Shown here: piece by piece, positions 8,322 to 17,104 of the stretch | Layout: each line of letters begins with the position of its first letter | How positions within the stretch are numbered: the stretch's first letter is position 1 | Assembly: GCA_024707075.1 (NCBI GenBank) | Contig: JANQAK010000003.1 | Span: 310,001 to 374,000, forward strand | DNA length: 64,000 nucleotides | Origin: Afipia sp. | GTDB taxonomy: Bacteria > Pseudomonadota > Alphaproteobacteria > Rhizobiales > Xanthobacteraceae | Reading direction: 5' to 3' | Translations under genes and position numbers: made by a program | The notes under the pieces: generated by a model | Database searches by the model: none | What the model saw: only the letters and a program-made list of their open reading frames with translations | Told to the model about the DNA's origin: nothing

Positions 8322-9308
8322 ATGACGCACTCGCATTCCCACGCGCACGACCATGCTGATGATCATCAGCATGGTGACCCTGAGCATGGTGACCACGCCC
8401 ATTCCCATGGACCCGGCGGGCACGTTCACGCGCCGGCGAATTTCGGCCCCGCCTTCGCGGTCGGCATCGCGCTCAATACCGCCTTCGTCATCATCGAGGC
8501 GATCTACGGCTACACCAGCAACTCCACGGCCCTGATTGCCGATGCCGGGCACAACCTGTCCGACGTGCTGGGACTGGTGGTGGCGTGGATCGCCGTCATC
8601 CTGTCGAAGCGTCCGGCGTCGCCGCGCTACACCTATGGCCTGCGCGGCTCATCGATCCTGGCGGCGCTGTTCAATGCGGTATTCCTGTTGATCGCCGTCG
8701 GCGCCATCGGCTGGGAAGCGATCCTGCGATTGCTGAATCCAGAGCCGGTCGCCGAGACGACCGTGATGATCATCGCCGCCATCGGCATCGCCATCAATGG
8801 CTTCACCGCGTGGCTGTTCGCATCCGGCAGCAAGGACGATCTCAACATCCGAGGCGCTTACCTGCACATGGCGGCCGATGCCGCGGTGTCGGCCGGCGTC
8901 GTCATTGCCGCCCTCGTCATCATGGTCACCGGCTGGCTGTGGCTCGATCCGGCCACCAGTCTCGTGATCGTGGCCGTCATCGTCTGGGGCACATGGGCAC
9001 TGCTGCGCGACAGCACCGCGATGTCGCTGGATGCGGTGCCGGAAAATATCGATCCGGTTGCGGTCCGCGAATATCTCGAAACCCGGCCTGGCGTCACCCA
9101 GATCTGCGATCTGCATATCTGGCCGATGAGCACGACAGAGGTCGCGCTGACCTGCCATCTGGTGATGCCCGCCGGCTATCCGGGCGATGCCTTCCTGCTT
9201 CAGGCCACGCATCATCTGGACGAAAAGTTCAATATTCATCACACCACCATCCAGATCGTGACCAGCCCGGTATCGGGATGCGAACTGGCGAAAAAACACG
9301 CGGTTTGA
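8322..9308 (+). CDS. czcD: CDF-family divalent metal cation exporter (CzcD/ZitB type)
   Basis: 328 residues. A ~35-residue His/Asp-rich N-terminus (HSHSHAHDH ... HVHAP) precedes six membrane helices. The metal-site motifs HNLSD (helix II) and HMAAD (helix V) match zinc-type CDF proteins, and a C-terminal cytoplasmic domain (ICDLHIWPMSTTEVALTCHL) contains the usual metal-binding His residues. It exports Zn/Co/Cd-like ions by proton antiport. It heads a same-strand run with a small exported protein and an RND adaptor and pump. The GGAAG ribosome site is 4 bases from the ATG. Confidence 0.93.
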   Translation: MTHSHSHAHDHADDHQHGDPEHGDHAHSHGPGGHVHAPANFGPAFAVGIALNTAFVIIEAIYGYTSNSTALIADAGHNLSDVLGLVVAWIAVILSKRPASPRYTYGLRGSSILAALFNAVFLLIAVGAIGWEAILRLLNPEPVAETTVMIIAAIGIAINGFTAWLFASGSKDDLNIRGAYLHMAADAAVSAGVVIAALVIMVTGWLWLDPATSLVIVAVIVWGTWALLRDSTAMSLDAVPENIDPVAVREYLETRPGVTQICDLHIWPMSTTEVALTCHLVMPAGYPGDAFLLQATHHLDEKFNIHHTTIQIVTSPVSGCELAKKHAV

Positions 9309-9350
9309 CCGGCCTTGAAAAGGGCGCACGGAAAATCTACTGATACGATT

Positions 9351-9719
9351 ATGACCAACGGTGCGAACATCAGCGCTGTGATCGGCGCAGGACAGGGCGG
9401 ACGCCGCCGCCTGTCGCTCGTGCTCGCGCTGATGCTCGGTCTGCTGGCATCGCTGATCCATTGTGCGAACTGCGAACCGGCGCTCGCCGGGTCGAACACC
9501 ACGGTCATCGCGATGGACTTCGACGGAACCACACCGCCCGACGCACCCGATCACAAGCTGCCGATGCATTGCGGGCATTGCCTGAGCCACGTCACCGGAC
9601 AAACGACCTTTGTCGTGCAGATTCCAGCGGACGTGAGCCATCACGCGCCTCCCCTCGGCCGTGAGCAAACGCTGACGTCGCTGGCCGGCCTGCCGCTTTT
9701 CAAACCACCTCGCGCCTGA
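9351..9719 (+). CDS. Small exported Cys/His-rich protein of the efflux cluster
   Basis: 122 residues from this ATG (an upstream ATG at 9315 is also in frame). A signal peptide or membrane anchor (RRLSLVLALMLGLLASLIHC) is followed by CANCEP and MHCGHCLSH, which could ligate a metal. Similar short CxxC/His proteins are often found beside czc-type operons (DUF2946-like); the family link is tentative. It lies 43 bases after the CDF gene. Confidence 0.6.
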   Translation: MTNGANISAVIGAGQGGRRRLSLVLALMLGLLASLIHCANCEPALAGSNTTVIAMDFDGTTPPDAPDHKLPMHCGHCLSHVTGQTTFVVQIPADVSHHAPPLGREQTLTSLAGLPLFKPPRA

Positions 9720-9864
9720 GCTGATGCGGCCTTAACGGCCCGTCGGAACGTCCGCAGCCTGTGAGGCTGCGCGACGCACCTGCCTGCATCCATTTCAAAT
9801 CGCAGACGCCGGGATTCACCGGCCCGGCAATGGCACGAGCCTGAGCGCTCGCGGGATTTCAACG

Positions 9865-11049
9865 ATGACCAGACTTCGACTGCTTGTTGCGGCGGGCGCA
9901 CTCGGCGCGATCGCGGCGCATTTCCTCACCCTAACCTTCGCGCACGACGCGCCTGCGCCGCAGAAACAGGCCGCCCATCCGGATGAAGCCATCGTCAGGC
10001 TCAACGAGCGCCAGATCGCGGCGGGAAATTTCGCGATTCAGGACGTTCGCGGCGGCCTCATCAGCAAACACATCGTCGTGCCGGGCACGATCGTGCCGAG
10101 CGGCGAACGGATCGCCAAGGTTTCCGTCAGGTTGCTCGGCACCGTCGCTGAACTGCGCAAGCGGCTGGGCGACGACGTCCGCGAAGGCGACGTGCTCGCG
10201 ATCATCGAAAGCCGGGAGGTCGCCGACGCCAAGAGCCAGTATCTCGCCGCCAAGGTCGCCCTCGACCTTCAGGACACGTTGTTCAGCCGGTCGAAAAGCC
10301 TGTTCGAGTCCAAGGTGAGCAGCGAGAACGATTACCTGCGTGCGAAAACCGCGTTCGAAGACGTGCGGATCAAGTTCGACGTCGCGCGCCAGAAACTTTT
10401 CGCGCTGGGCCTGACCGGCGACCAGATCGCCGTGCTCCCGCAGCAGCCGGTTGAAAGCCTGCGGTTGCAGGAACTGCGCGCGCCCATGAGCGGGCGCATC
10501 GCGGAGCGCCGCGTCGATCTCGGATCGCTGGTCGGACGCGAGGGGCAGGAAAGCGAACTGTTCGTGATCGTCGATTCCAGCGTGGTGTGGGCCGAACTGT
10601 CACTACAGGCCGCGGACCTCGCCGCCGTCAGCCAGGGCCAGCAGATCACTGTCTCGACCGGCGCCGGTTCTGCTCCCCTGCCCGCGATCATCATGTTCGT
10701 GAGTCCGTTGCTCGACAAGGACACCCGCTCGGCGCGTGTGGTGGCCTCGGTCGACAATCCGTCGCACATCCTGCGGCCCGGAACATTCGTCACCGCCGAA
10801 ATTCCGTTCCAGCAAATTCAGGCCGAACTGCTGGTGCCGAAAGCCGCCATGCAGAGCATCGACGGCCAAAGCGTTGTTTTCGTCCGCACGCCGGAAGGGT
10901 TCGCGCCGCGCAGGATCGTCACCGGCCGTGAAGACAGCCGCTCGTTCGAGGTGACGTCCGGCCTCACTGCCAACGAGAAGATCGCAACCGCCAACACCTT
11001 CGTCCTGAAGGCGGACCTCGGCAAAAGCGCCGCCGAGCATCAGCACTGA
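9865..11049 (+). CDS. czcB: RND efflux periplasmic adaptor (CzcB-like)
   Basis: 394 residues. An uncleaved or cleaved N-terminal hydrophobic segment (LLVAAGALGAIAAHFLTLTFA) is followed by a lipoyl/barrel-sandwich half (HIVVPGTIVPSGERIAKVSVRLLGTV), a coiled-coil hairpin near residues 110-170, the second barrel half (LRAPMSGRIAERRVDLGSLV) and a beta-barrel and membrane-proximal domain. It links the inner-membrane pump to an outer-membrane channel. The pump gene follows after 172 bases occupied by two hairpins; no czcC-type channel gene is in the window. Confidence 0.9.
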   Translation: MTRLRLLVAAGALGAIAAHFLTLTFAHDAPAPQKQAAHPDEAIVRLNERQIAAGNFAIQDVRGGLISKHIVVPGTIVPSGERIAKVSVRLLGTVAELRKRLGDDVREGDVLAIIESREVADAKSQYLAAKVALDLQDTLFSRSKSLFESKVSSENDYLRAKTAFEDVRIKFDVARQKLFALGLTGDQIAVLPQQPVESLRLQELRAPMSGRIAERRVDLGSLVGREGQESELFVIVDSSVVWAELSLQAADLAAVSQGQQITVSTGAGSAPLPAIIMFVSPLLDKDTRSARVVASVDNPSHILRPGTFVTAEIPFQQIQAELLVPKAAMQSIDGQSVVFVRTPEGFAPRRIVTGREDSRSFEVTSGLTANEKIATANTFVLKADLGKSAAEHQH

Positions 11050-11055
11050 GGCCAA

Positions 11056-11130
11056 CAGTACCGCCTATTGGAAGTTCCTCCGCACAAGCAGCGAGTCCCG
11101 CCCAGGAACTTCCAATAGAAAGCGGTACTG
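11056..11130. repeat. Bulged inverted repeat A between adaptor and pump genes
   Basis: Left arm 11056-11079 and right arm 11104-11130 are complementary over 24 bp (outer CAGTACCGC, inner CTATTGGAAGTTCCT) with a single 3-base bulge (AAA) in the right arm; loop of 24 bases. There is no T-tract, so it is not a classical terminator. Its end motif AGTACC and inner GAAGTTC recur in repeat B. Confidence 0.85.
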
Positions 11131-11143
11131 GAATTTAAACTTG

Positions 11144-11219
11144 CTAGTACCCATGACTTTCCGAAGTTCGTGAAAGGTGGTGCTGGGATGGATCACGAAC
11201 TTCGGAAAGTGGGTACTAG
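11144..11219. repeat. Bulged inverted repeat B abutting the pump start codon
   Basis: Left arm 11144-11173 and right arm 11193-11219 pair over 27 bp (outer CTAGTACCC, inner ACTTTCCGAAGTTCGTGA) with a 3-base bulge (ATG) in the left arm; loop of 19 bases. The right arm stops 2 bases before the ATG at 11222, so any ribosome site of the pump gene is inside the stem. Architecture mirrors repeat A, with the bulge on the opposite arm. Confidence 0.85.
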
Positions 11220-11221
11220 AT

Positions 11222-14200
11222 ATGATCAGCCGCATTCTCGATCTTTCCGTCCGGCATCGCTGGACCGTCGTCCTGCTCAGCCTTGGCTTCGTCGCGCTGG
11301 GCCTGTGGTCGCTGGTGCGGCTGCCCATCGACGCCGTGCCCGACATCACCAACAAGCAGGTGCAGATCAATACCACGGCCACGGCACTCTCCCCGGCGGA
11401 GATCGAAAAACAGGTGACGTTTCGGATCGAGACGGCGCTAGCGGGCATCGCGGGACTGGAAAGCACCCGCTCATTGTCCCGCAACGGCTTTTCGCAGGTG
11501 ACGGCAGTCTTCGCTGAAAAGACCGACATCTATTTCGCGCGGCAGCAGATCAACGAACGGCTGATCGAGTTACGGTCCAGCCTGCCGCCCGGCGCCGATC
11601 CAAAGATGGGGCCGGTCTCGACCGGCCTCGGTGAAATCTACATGTGGACGGTCTCGCTGCGGCCGCAAGGCGAAAGCAGTAACAGCAAGTCCGGCTGGCA
11701 GAACGACGGCACGTTCGTGACGGCAGAAGGTGAACGGCTCAGGACGGACATCGAACGCGGCGCATATCTGCGCACCGTGCAGGACTGGATCATCCGGCCT
11801 CAGATCCGGAGCGTTCCGGGCGTGGCGAGCGTCGATGCCATTGGCGGATACGTCAAGCAGTATCAGGTGAAGCCCGATCCGGCGAAGCTGATCTCGCTCG
11901 GGCTGTCGTTTGGCGATGTCGTAACCGCCATCGAGGCCAACAACATCAGCCGGGGCGCCAGCACCATTGACCGCAATGGCGAGGGGATCGCCGTGCGCGC
12001 CGGCGGGCGGCTGGAGAATCTCGCCGACATCGGCGACGTCACCATCATTACACGCGGCGCGGTGCCGGTGCGCGTTCGCGATATTGCGGACGTTGCGATC
12101 GGCGGCGAAATCCGGACCGGCAGCGCCAGCCGCGACGGACGCGAAGTCGTGGTCGGAACGGCGCTGATGCTGATCGGCAGCAACAGCCGCTCCGTCGCCG
12201 CCGCGGTCGACGCCAGAATGCAGGACATCCGCCGCAACCTCCCGGCGGGCGTTCAGGTCGATACCGTTCTCAACCGCACGCAACTGGTGGACGCGACCAT
12301 CGCGACCGTCGCCAAAAATCTCGGCGAAGGCGCCCTGCTCGTTATCGCCGTGCTGTTCCTCCTGCTCGGCAACTTTCGCGCGGCGCTGATTACCGCGCTG
12401 GTGATCCCGCTCGCCATGCTGATGACAGCGGCGGGGATGTTGCAGGGCCGGATCAGCGCCAACCTGATGAGTCTTGGCGCACTGGACTTCGGCCTCATCG
12501 TCGACGGCGCGGTCATCATCACGGAGAACACACTTCGCCATCTCGCCGAGAAGCAGACAGCGGCGGACCGGACGCTGTCGCTGCCCGAACGGCTGGAGAC
12601 CGTAAAGGAAGCGGCGGAGGAGATGATCGGCCCCAGCGTCTACGGCCAGGCGATCATCATTCTGGTCTATGTGCCGCTGCTGACTTTCAGCGGTGTCGAG
12701 GGGAAAATGTTCGAGCCGATGGCCCTGACGGTCATTCTCGCGCTCGCCGCGGCCTTCGTGCTGTCACTGACATTCGTGCCCGCGCTGATCGCCATCGCCG
12801 TGACCGGCCGGGTCAAGGAAGCCGACAACGGCGCGGTGCATCGCCTCAAAACATCGTATGCTCCTCTTCTTCGGCGCACCATCGAGCGTCCGACGGGCGC
12901 CATTGCCGCTGGCGTCGTCCTGTTTCTCGGAGCGTTACTGCTGTTCTTCCGGCTGGGTCAGGAGTTCATCCCGACGCTGGATGAAAAGAACCTCGCCATG
13001 CACGCGCTGCGCATTCCCAGCACCAGCCTCGCGCAATCGCAGGCGATGCAGTTCGACGTCGAGAAAGCCATCAGCCGGTTTCCGCAGGTGGCTTATGTTT
13101 TCTCGAAAACCGGAACAGCCGAGATTGCCGCCGATCCCATGCCGCCCAACGCATCGGATACTTTCATTATCTTCAAGCCGCAGAATGAATGGCCCGATCC
13201 CAAACTGGGCAAGGCCGCGTTGCTGGACCAGATCGCGGACGCGGTGCGCGAATTGCCCGGCAACGCCTATGAGTTCACGCAGCCGATCCAGATGCGGTTC
13301 AACGAACTGCTGGCGGGCGTGCGCGGCGATCTGGCAGTGAAGGTGTTCGGCGACGACTACGCGCCGCTGCTGCGCAGCGCGGAGCAGATCGCGGGCATTT
13401 TGCGAAAGACAAAAGGTGCGACCGACGTCAGGATCGAGCAGGCCGGCGGCCTGTCGGTGCTGGACATCAGCGTCAACAAGACAGAGATCGCCCGGCGCGG
13501 CCTCAGCCTCGCGGCCGTGCAGGACGTCATCGGCACCGCCATCGGCGGCCGCAGCGCCGGGGCGATCTTCGAGGGCGACCGCAGCTTCGAGATCGTGGTC
13601 CGGCTGCCGGAAACCATTCGCGGCGATCTCGACGCGCTCAGGAACCTGCCGGTGTCGCTGCCGCAGGCGGGACCGACGCCGGTGACCGTGCCGTTGGGCC
13701 AGCTCGCGGCATTTAGCATTAGCGAAGGCCCCAATCAGATCAGCCGCGAGAACGGCAAGCGGCGCGTCGTCGTCACAGCCAACGTGCGGGACCGCGATAT
13801 TGCCGCCGTGGTGAACGAGGCCCGCGCGCAGATCGAGGCGAGTGTGACGCTGCCGCCCGGTTACTGGATGTCGTGGGGCGGACAGTTCGAGAATCTTCAG
13901 GCCGCGCGACAGCGGCTGTCCATCGTCGTGCCGGTCTCCTTCCTCATGATCTTCCTGCTGCTGATGAGCGCGCTCGGCACCGCGCGGGATGCGCTGATCG
14001 TGTTCAGCGCCGTACCGCTCGCCCTCACCGGCGGCGTGGTAGCGCTGTGGCTGCGGGGAATCCCGTTCTCGGTGTCCGCCGCGGTCGGGTTCATCGCCCT
14101 GTCGGGCATCGCAGTGCTCAATGGGCTGGTGATGCTGACCTATATCAGGCAACTGATGGCGAAGGGGCACGAGAAGGCGGATGCGATTTTCACCGGCGCC

Positions 14201-14458
14201 CTCACCCGGCTGCGGCCCGTTGCCATGACCGCGCTGGTCGCATCGCTTGGCTTCGTGCCGATGGCGCTCGCGACCGGCACCGGTGCGGAAGTGCAGCGGC
14301 CGATCGCAACCGTCGTGATCGGCGGCCTCGTCAGCGCGACGCTGCTGACGCTCTTCGTGTTGCCGGCGCTCTACGCGCTGTTCGGGCGCAAGCCGGTGAG
14401 TGAGGACGTCGCGCCGGAAACCATCAGGCAAACCGGAATCGAACCGTCGCGCGGTTGA
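11222..14458 (+). CDS. czcA: Heavy-metal RND efflux pump (CzcA-like)
   Basis: 1078 residues, the usual length for HME-type RND pumps. It has the N-terminal helix (MISRILDLSVRHRWTVVLLS), two large periplasmic loops and twelve membrane helices. The helix-IV motif ALDFGLIVDGAVIITEN, with the two Asp and a Glu of the proton relay, is diagnostic of divalent-cation (Zn/Co/Cd/Ni-type) pumps. I chose ATG 11222 because the upstream in-frame GTG would make the protein read through hairpin B. It exports metal from periplasm and cytosol with the adaptor encoded upstream. Confidence 0.93.
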   Translation: MISRILDLSVRHRWTVVLLSLGFVALGLWSLVRLPIDAVPDITNKQVQINTTATALSPAEIEKQVTFRIETALAGIAGLESTRSLSRNGFSQVTAVFAEKTDIYFARQQINERLIELRSSLPPGADPKMGPVSTGLGEIYMWTVSLRPQGESSNSKSGWQNDGTFVTAEGERLRTDIERGAYLRTVQDWIIRPQIRSVPGVASVDAIGGYVKQYQVKPDPAKLISLGLSFGDVVTAIEANNISRGASTIDRNGEGIAVRAGGRLENLADIGDVTIITRGAVPVRVRDIADVAIGGEIRTGSASRDGREVVVGTALMLIGSNSRSVAAAVDARMQDIRRNLPAGVQVDTVLNRTQLVDATIATVAKNLGEGALLVIAVLFLLLGNFRAALITALVIPLAMLMTAAGMLQGRISANLMSLGALDFGLIVDGAVIITENTLRHLAEKQTAADRTLSLPERLETVKEAAEEMIGPSVYGQAIIILVYVPLLTFSGVEGKMFEPMALTVILALAAAFVLSLTFVPALIAIAVTGRVKEADNGAVHRLKTSYAPLLRRTIERPTGAIAAGVVLFLGALLLFFRLGQEFIPTLDEKNLAMHALRIPSTSLAQSQAMQFDVEKAISRFPQVAYVFSKTGTAEIAADPMPPNASDTFIIFKPQNEWPDPKLGKAALLDQIADAVRELPGNAYEFTQPIQMRFNELLAGVRGDLAVKVFGDDYAPLLRSAEQIAGILRKTKGATDVRIEQAGGLSVLDISVNKTEIARRGLSLAAVQDVIGTAIGGRSAGAIFEGDRSFEIVVRLPETIRGDLDALRNLPVSLPQAGPTPVTVPLGQLAAFSISEGPNQISRENGKRRVVVTANVRDRDIAAVVNEARAQIEASVTLPPGYWMSWGGQFENLQAARQRLSIVVPVSFLMIFLLLMSALGTARDALIVFSAVPLALTGGVVALWLRGIPFSVSAAVGFIALSGIAVLNGLVMLTYIRQLMAKGHEKADAIFTGALTRLRPVAMTALVASLGFVPMALATGTGAEVQRPIATVVIGGLVSATLLTLFVLPALYALFGRKPVSEDVAPETIRQTGIEPSRG

Positions 14459-14506
14459 TACATTCTAATTGCCTAAAGCATGGGGAAATGAGGTTTGATC
14501 GACGGC

Positions 14507-14635
14507 GTCATCCTGAGGTGCGAGGACAACGTCCGAGCCTCGAAGGATCGCCGTCGCCCTTCGAGGCCCATAGCCGTTCGAAGAACGGCGTTCTTTCGAA
14601 CGCCTACTGCTTCGCTACGGCACCTCAGGGTGACG
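14507..14635. repeat. Intergenic palindromic repeat
   Basis: Outer arms GTCATCCTGAGGTG (14507-14520) and CACCTCAGGGTGAC (14621-14634) pair with one mismatch; inner parts (CCTCGAAGG, CCTTCGAGG, GTTCGAA, TTCGAAC) form further stems. This type of element is familiar from Bradyrhizobium/Rhodopseudomonas genomes. It fills the gap between the convergent czcA and livF ends. Confidence 0.75.
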
Positions 14636-14665
14636 GCTTCCAATTCAATCTCAATTCATTCCGCT

Positions 14666-15370
14666 CTACGCCGCGCCGAGATACGCCGCTTTGACTTTCG
14701 GGTCCGACAGCAAAGTCGCGCCCGCGCCTTCGAGTGCGATCTTGCCCGTCTCCAGTACATAGCCGCGGTCGGCAATTTCAAGCGCCGCGCTCGCGTTCTG
14801 CTCGACCAGCAGCACGGTCACGCCGTCCTGCCTGAGGCTGACAATGGCGGCAAGTATCTGGTCGACCAGCGTCGGCGACAACCCGAGCGAAGGCTCGTCC
14901 AATAACAGTAATTTCGGTTTGCCCATCAGCGCGCGCCCGATCGCCAGCATCTGTTGCTGGCCGCCGGACAATCCGCCCGCGAGAAGATGCCGCTTCTCCG
15001 CAAGGATCGGAAACATCGCAAACACATGGTCGCGGTCGGCTTCGATTCCTTTGTCACGGCGCATGTAAGCCCCAAGACGAAGATTGTCCTCAACGGTCAA
15101 GGGGCCGAAGATCTGGCGGCCTTCCGGCGATTGGGTCATGCCGCGCTCGACTCGCCGGTGCGGCTTGAGGCGGTCGATACGTTCGCCGAGAAAGCGAATT
15201 TCGCCGGCGGTGATCGGCTGCACGCCGGACAGCGCGCGCAGCAACGTGGTCTTGCCCGCGCCGTTGGAGCCGATCAACGCCACGACCTCACCGGCATGCA
15301 CGGTGAGGTTCACACCGTGCAGCACCTCGATGCGGCCATAGGAACTGCGCAGGTTCGCGACTTCAAGCAC
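14666..15370 (-). CDS. livF: Branched-chain-type ABC transporter ATPase (LivF)
   Basis: 234 residues, standard LivF length. Walker A GSNGAGKT at residues 34-41, signature LSGGQQQML, Walker B LLLLDEP followed by SLGLSP. It powers import through LivHM together with LivG. It overlaps the end of livG by 8 bases, the last gene of a five-gene minus-strand group. Next to paaK and paaZ it more likely serves uptake of phenylacetate or a related aromatic acid than of amino acids; that is inference from context. Confidence 0.93.
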   Translation of the reverse strand: MLEVANLRSSYGRIEVLHGVNLTVHAGEVVALIGSNGAGKTTLLRALSGVQPITAGEIRFLGERIDRLKPHRRVERGMTQSPEGRQIFGPLTVEDNLRLGAYMRRDKGIEADRDHVFAMFPILAEKRHLLAGGLSGGQQQMLAIGRALMGKPKLLLLDEPSLGLSPTLVDQILAAIVSLRQDGVTVLLVEQNASAALEIADRGYVLETGKIALEGAGATLLSDPKVKAAYLGAA

Positions 15371-16145
15371 GCGCCGCCTCCCTGGCTCCGTGTTTGCCGA
15401 GATAGGCTTCCAGAACGGCAGGATTGTCGCGCACCGCGCGGGGTTCGCCTTCGGCGATCGGCTTGCCGCGATTCAGGACCAGAATGTGATCGGAGATTTT
15501 CATCACCAGCTTCATGTCGTGCTCGACCAGAACGACCGCGATGCCCCTGGCGGCCACACGGCGGATCAGCTCGTCGATTTCCTCGGTCTCGACCGGGTTG
15601 CAGCCCGCCGCCGGTTCATCGAGCAACAGCACGCGCGGCTCGGCGGCCAGCGCGCGGGCGATTTCCAGACGCTTGCAGGCGCCGTAGGACAGCGATCCTG
15701 CTGCAACATCGGCGCTGCCGCGCAAGCCGACATCGTCGAGGAACGCCAGCGCAGCCTCGCGCGTCTCACTGTTTTGGCGCGTCACCGACGGCAACCGGAA
15801 CAGGTCCGCCAGCAGATTGCAGCGTTCCCGCAGATGACGACCGACCATCACGTTTTCCGCTGCGGTCATGCGCTGGAAGATTTGAAGATTCTGGAAGGTG
15901 CGCGACAGGCCCCGCGCCGCGAGCTTGTCAGGCGTGAGACCTGTGACGTCTTCACCCGACAACTCGACATTGCCATGGCTGCATTCGTACACGCCGGACA
16001 CGATGTTGAAGAGCGTGGTCTTACCCGCGCCGTTGGGGCCGATGATGGAGAGAATCTTGCCGGGGCTGACCTCGAAGCTCACGCCGTCGATGGCCTTGAC
16101 GCCGCCGAACGAAATTCCGATGTCCTTGGCCGCGAGGATCGTCAT
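15363..16145 (-). CDS. livG: Branched-chain-type ABC transporter ATPase (LivG)
   Basis: 260 residues from ATG 16145 (MTILAAKDIGISFGGVKAI). Walker A GPNGAGKT at 36-43, signature LSYGACKRLEIARAL, Walker B VLLLDEPAAG, and the LivG-specific C-terminal GKPIAEGEP region. The frame is open far upstream but that part is a shadow of livM. Its ATG overlaps the livM stop by 4 bases (ATGA), so translation is probably coupled. Confidence 0.93.
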   Translation of the reverse strand: MTILAAKDIGISFGGVKAIDGVSFEVSPGKILSIIGPNGAGKTTLFNIVSGVYECSHGNVELSGEDVTGLTPDKLAARGLSRTFQNLQIFQRMTAAENVMVGRHLRERCNLLADLFRLPSVTRQNSETREAALAFLDDVGLRGSADVAAGSLSYGACKRLEIARALAAEPRVLLLDEPAAGCNPVETEEIDELIRRVAARGIAVVLVEHDMKLVMKISDHILVLNRGKPIAEGEPRAVRDNPAVLEAYLGKHGAREAARA

Positions 16146-17101
16146 GCCTGCGTCCTTTTCGCCAGCACACGTGACAGCGTCGGCACGATGCCGTCGCGCA
16201 TGAAGATCATCGAGACGATGATGATGAAGCCAAGCAGCAGGTGCTCGTATTCCTGAAACACCGTGAGGACCTGGGGCAGTGTGATGAGCACCGCCGCACC
16301 GACGATGCTGCCGACGACGGAGCCGAGGCCGCCCAGCACCACCATCGTCACCATTTCGACCGAGTGAAGAAAGCCGGCCTGATCGGGATTGATGAAGCCG
16401 TTCATCAGCGCCAGCGCAGAGCCTGCGACCGATGCATAGGCTGCGGCGATGACGAAGGCCTGCAACTTGAAACGCGCGACGTCGATTCCCGCCACCCTTG
16501 CGGCGACCTCGCTGTCGTGCAGCGCGCGGAAGGCACGTCCGGTCGGCGTATCGTTCAGGTTGAGCGCGAGCCATGTGCCCAGCACCAGAAGCCCGCCCGT
16601 GATCCAGTACCAAGTGTCCGATCCGCTGACGCGCCAGCCGAACAGCACCAGCTTCGCCACCGGCATGCCGTCGGGGCCGCCGGTCCAGCGGCTTTCCGTG
16701 GTGATGACGAGCGCCACCAGCACGCCGAAGCCGAGCGTGGCGATGGCGAGGTAGTGGCCTTTCAGTTTCAGGATCGGGCGCCCGACAAGATAGGCCAGCG
16801 CGGAAGAGATAGCGCAGCCGATGATGATCGCCGCCCACGGCGAGATGCCGAAATGCACAGGCCCGATGGCGACGGCATAGGCGCCGATCCCGAAGAATCC
16901 CGCATGGCCGAGGCTGACCTGACCGGCCTGCCCCATCAGGACGTTGAGGCCAATGGCCGCGAAGGCGGACACCCACACCAGCGATGCCACGCGGAAGTAG
17001 TAGCTCGACGGAAAGGCCAGCGGCAGCACCGCAATGATCGCCGCCAGCACAATCAACGTCAGATAGCGATGGCCGATCATCCGGCCGACTTTGTCCTGCA
17101 A
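16142..17101 (-). CDS. livM: Branched-chain-type ABC transporter permease (LivM)
   Basis: 319 residues with about ten membrane helices. Family motifs GLNVLMGQAGQVSLGHAGFFGIGAY near the N-terminus and the transmembrane EAA-like region followed by EMVTMVVLGGLGSVVGSIVGAA near the C-terminus mark LivM. It begins 3 bases after the livH stop. It forms the membrane channel with LivH. Confidence 0.93.
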   Translation of the reverse strand: MQDKVGRMIGHRYLTLIVLAAIIAVLPLAFPSSYYFRVASLVWVSAFAAIGLNVLMGQAGQVSLGHAGFFGIGAYAVAIGPVHFGISPWAAIIIGCAISSALAYLVGRPILKLKGHYLAIATLGFGVLVALVITTESRWTGGPDGMPVAKLVLFGWRVSGSDTWYWITGGLLVLGTWLALNLNDTPTGRAFRALHDSEVAARVAGIDVARFKLQAFVIAAAYASVAGSALALMNGFINPDQAGFLHSVEMVTMVVLGGLGSVVGSIVGAAVLITLPQVLTVFQEYEHLLLGFIIIVSMIFMRDGIVPTLSRVLAKRTQA

Positions 17102-17104
17102 CGC

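Noticed and set aside
11056-11219. The two hairpins as integron attC sites or a CRISPR-like array
   Set aside because: No RYYYAAC/GTTRRRY core pairs, no integrase, no cassette, and no regular direct repeats with unique spacers.
12935-14431. A 498-codon minus-strand open frame opposite czcA
   Set aside because: Shadow of the RND pump; His/Arg/Gln-rich translation with no family features.
15363-16976. A 537-residue LivG protein
   Set aside because: Only the part from ATG 16145 matches an ATPase; the upstream half is a livM shadow and the ATGA overlap supports the shorter start.
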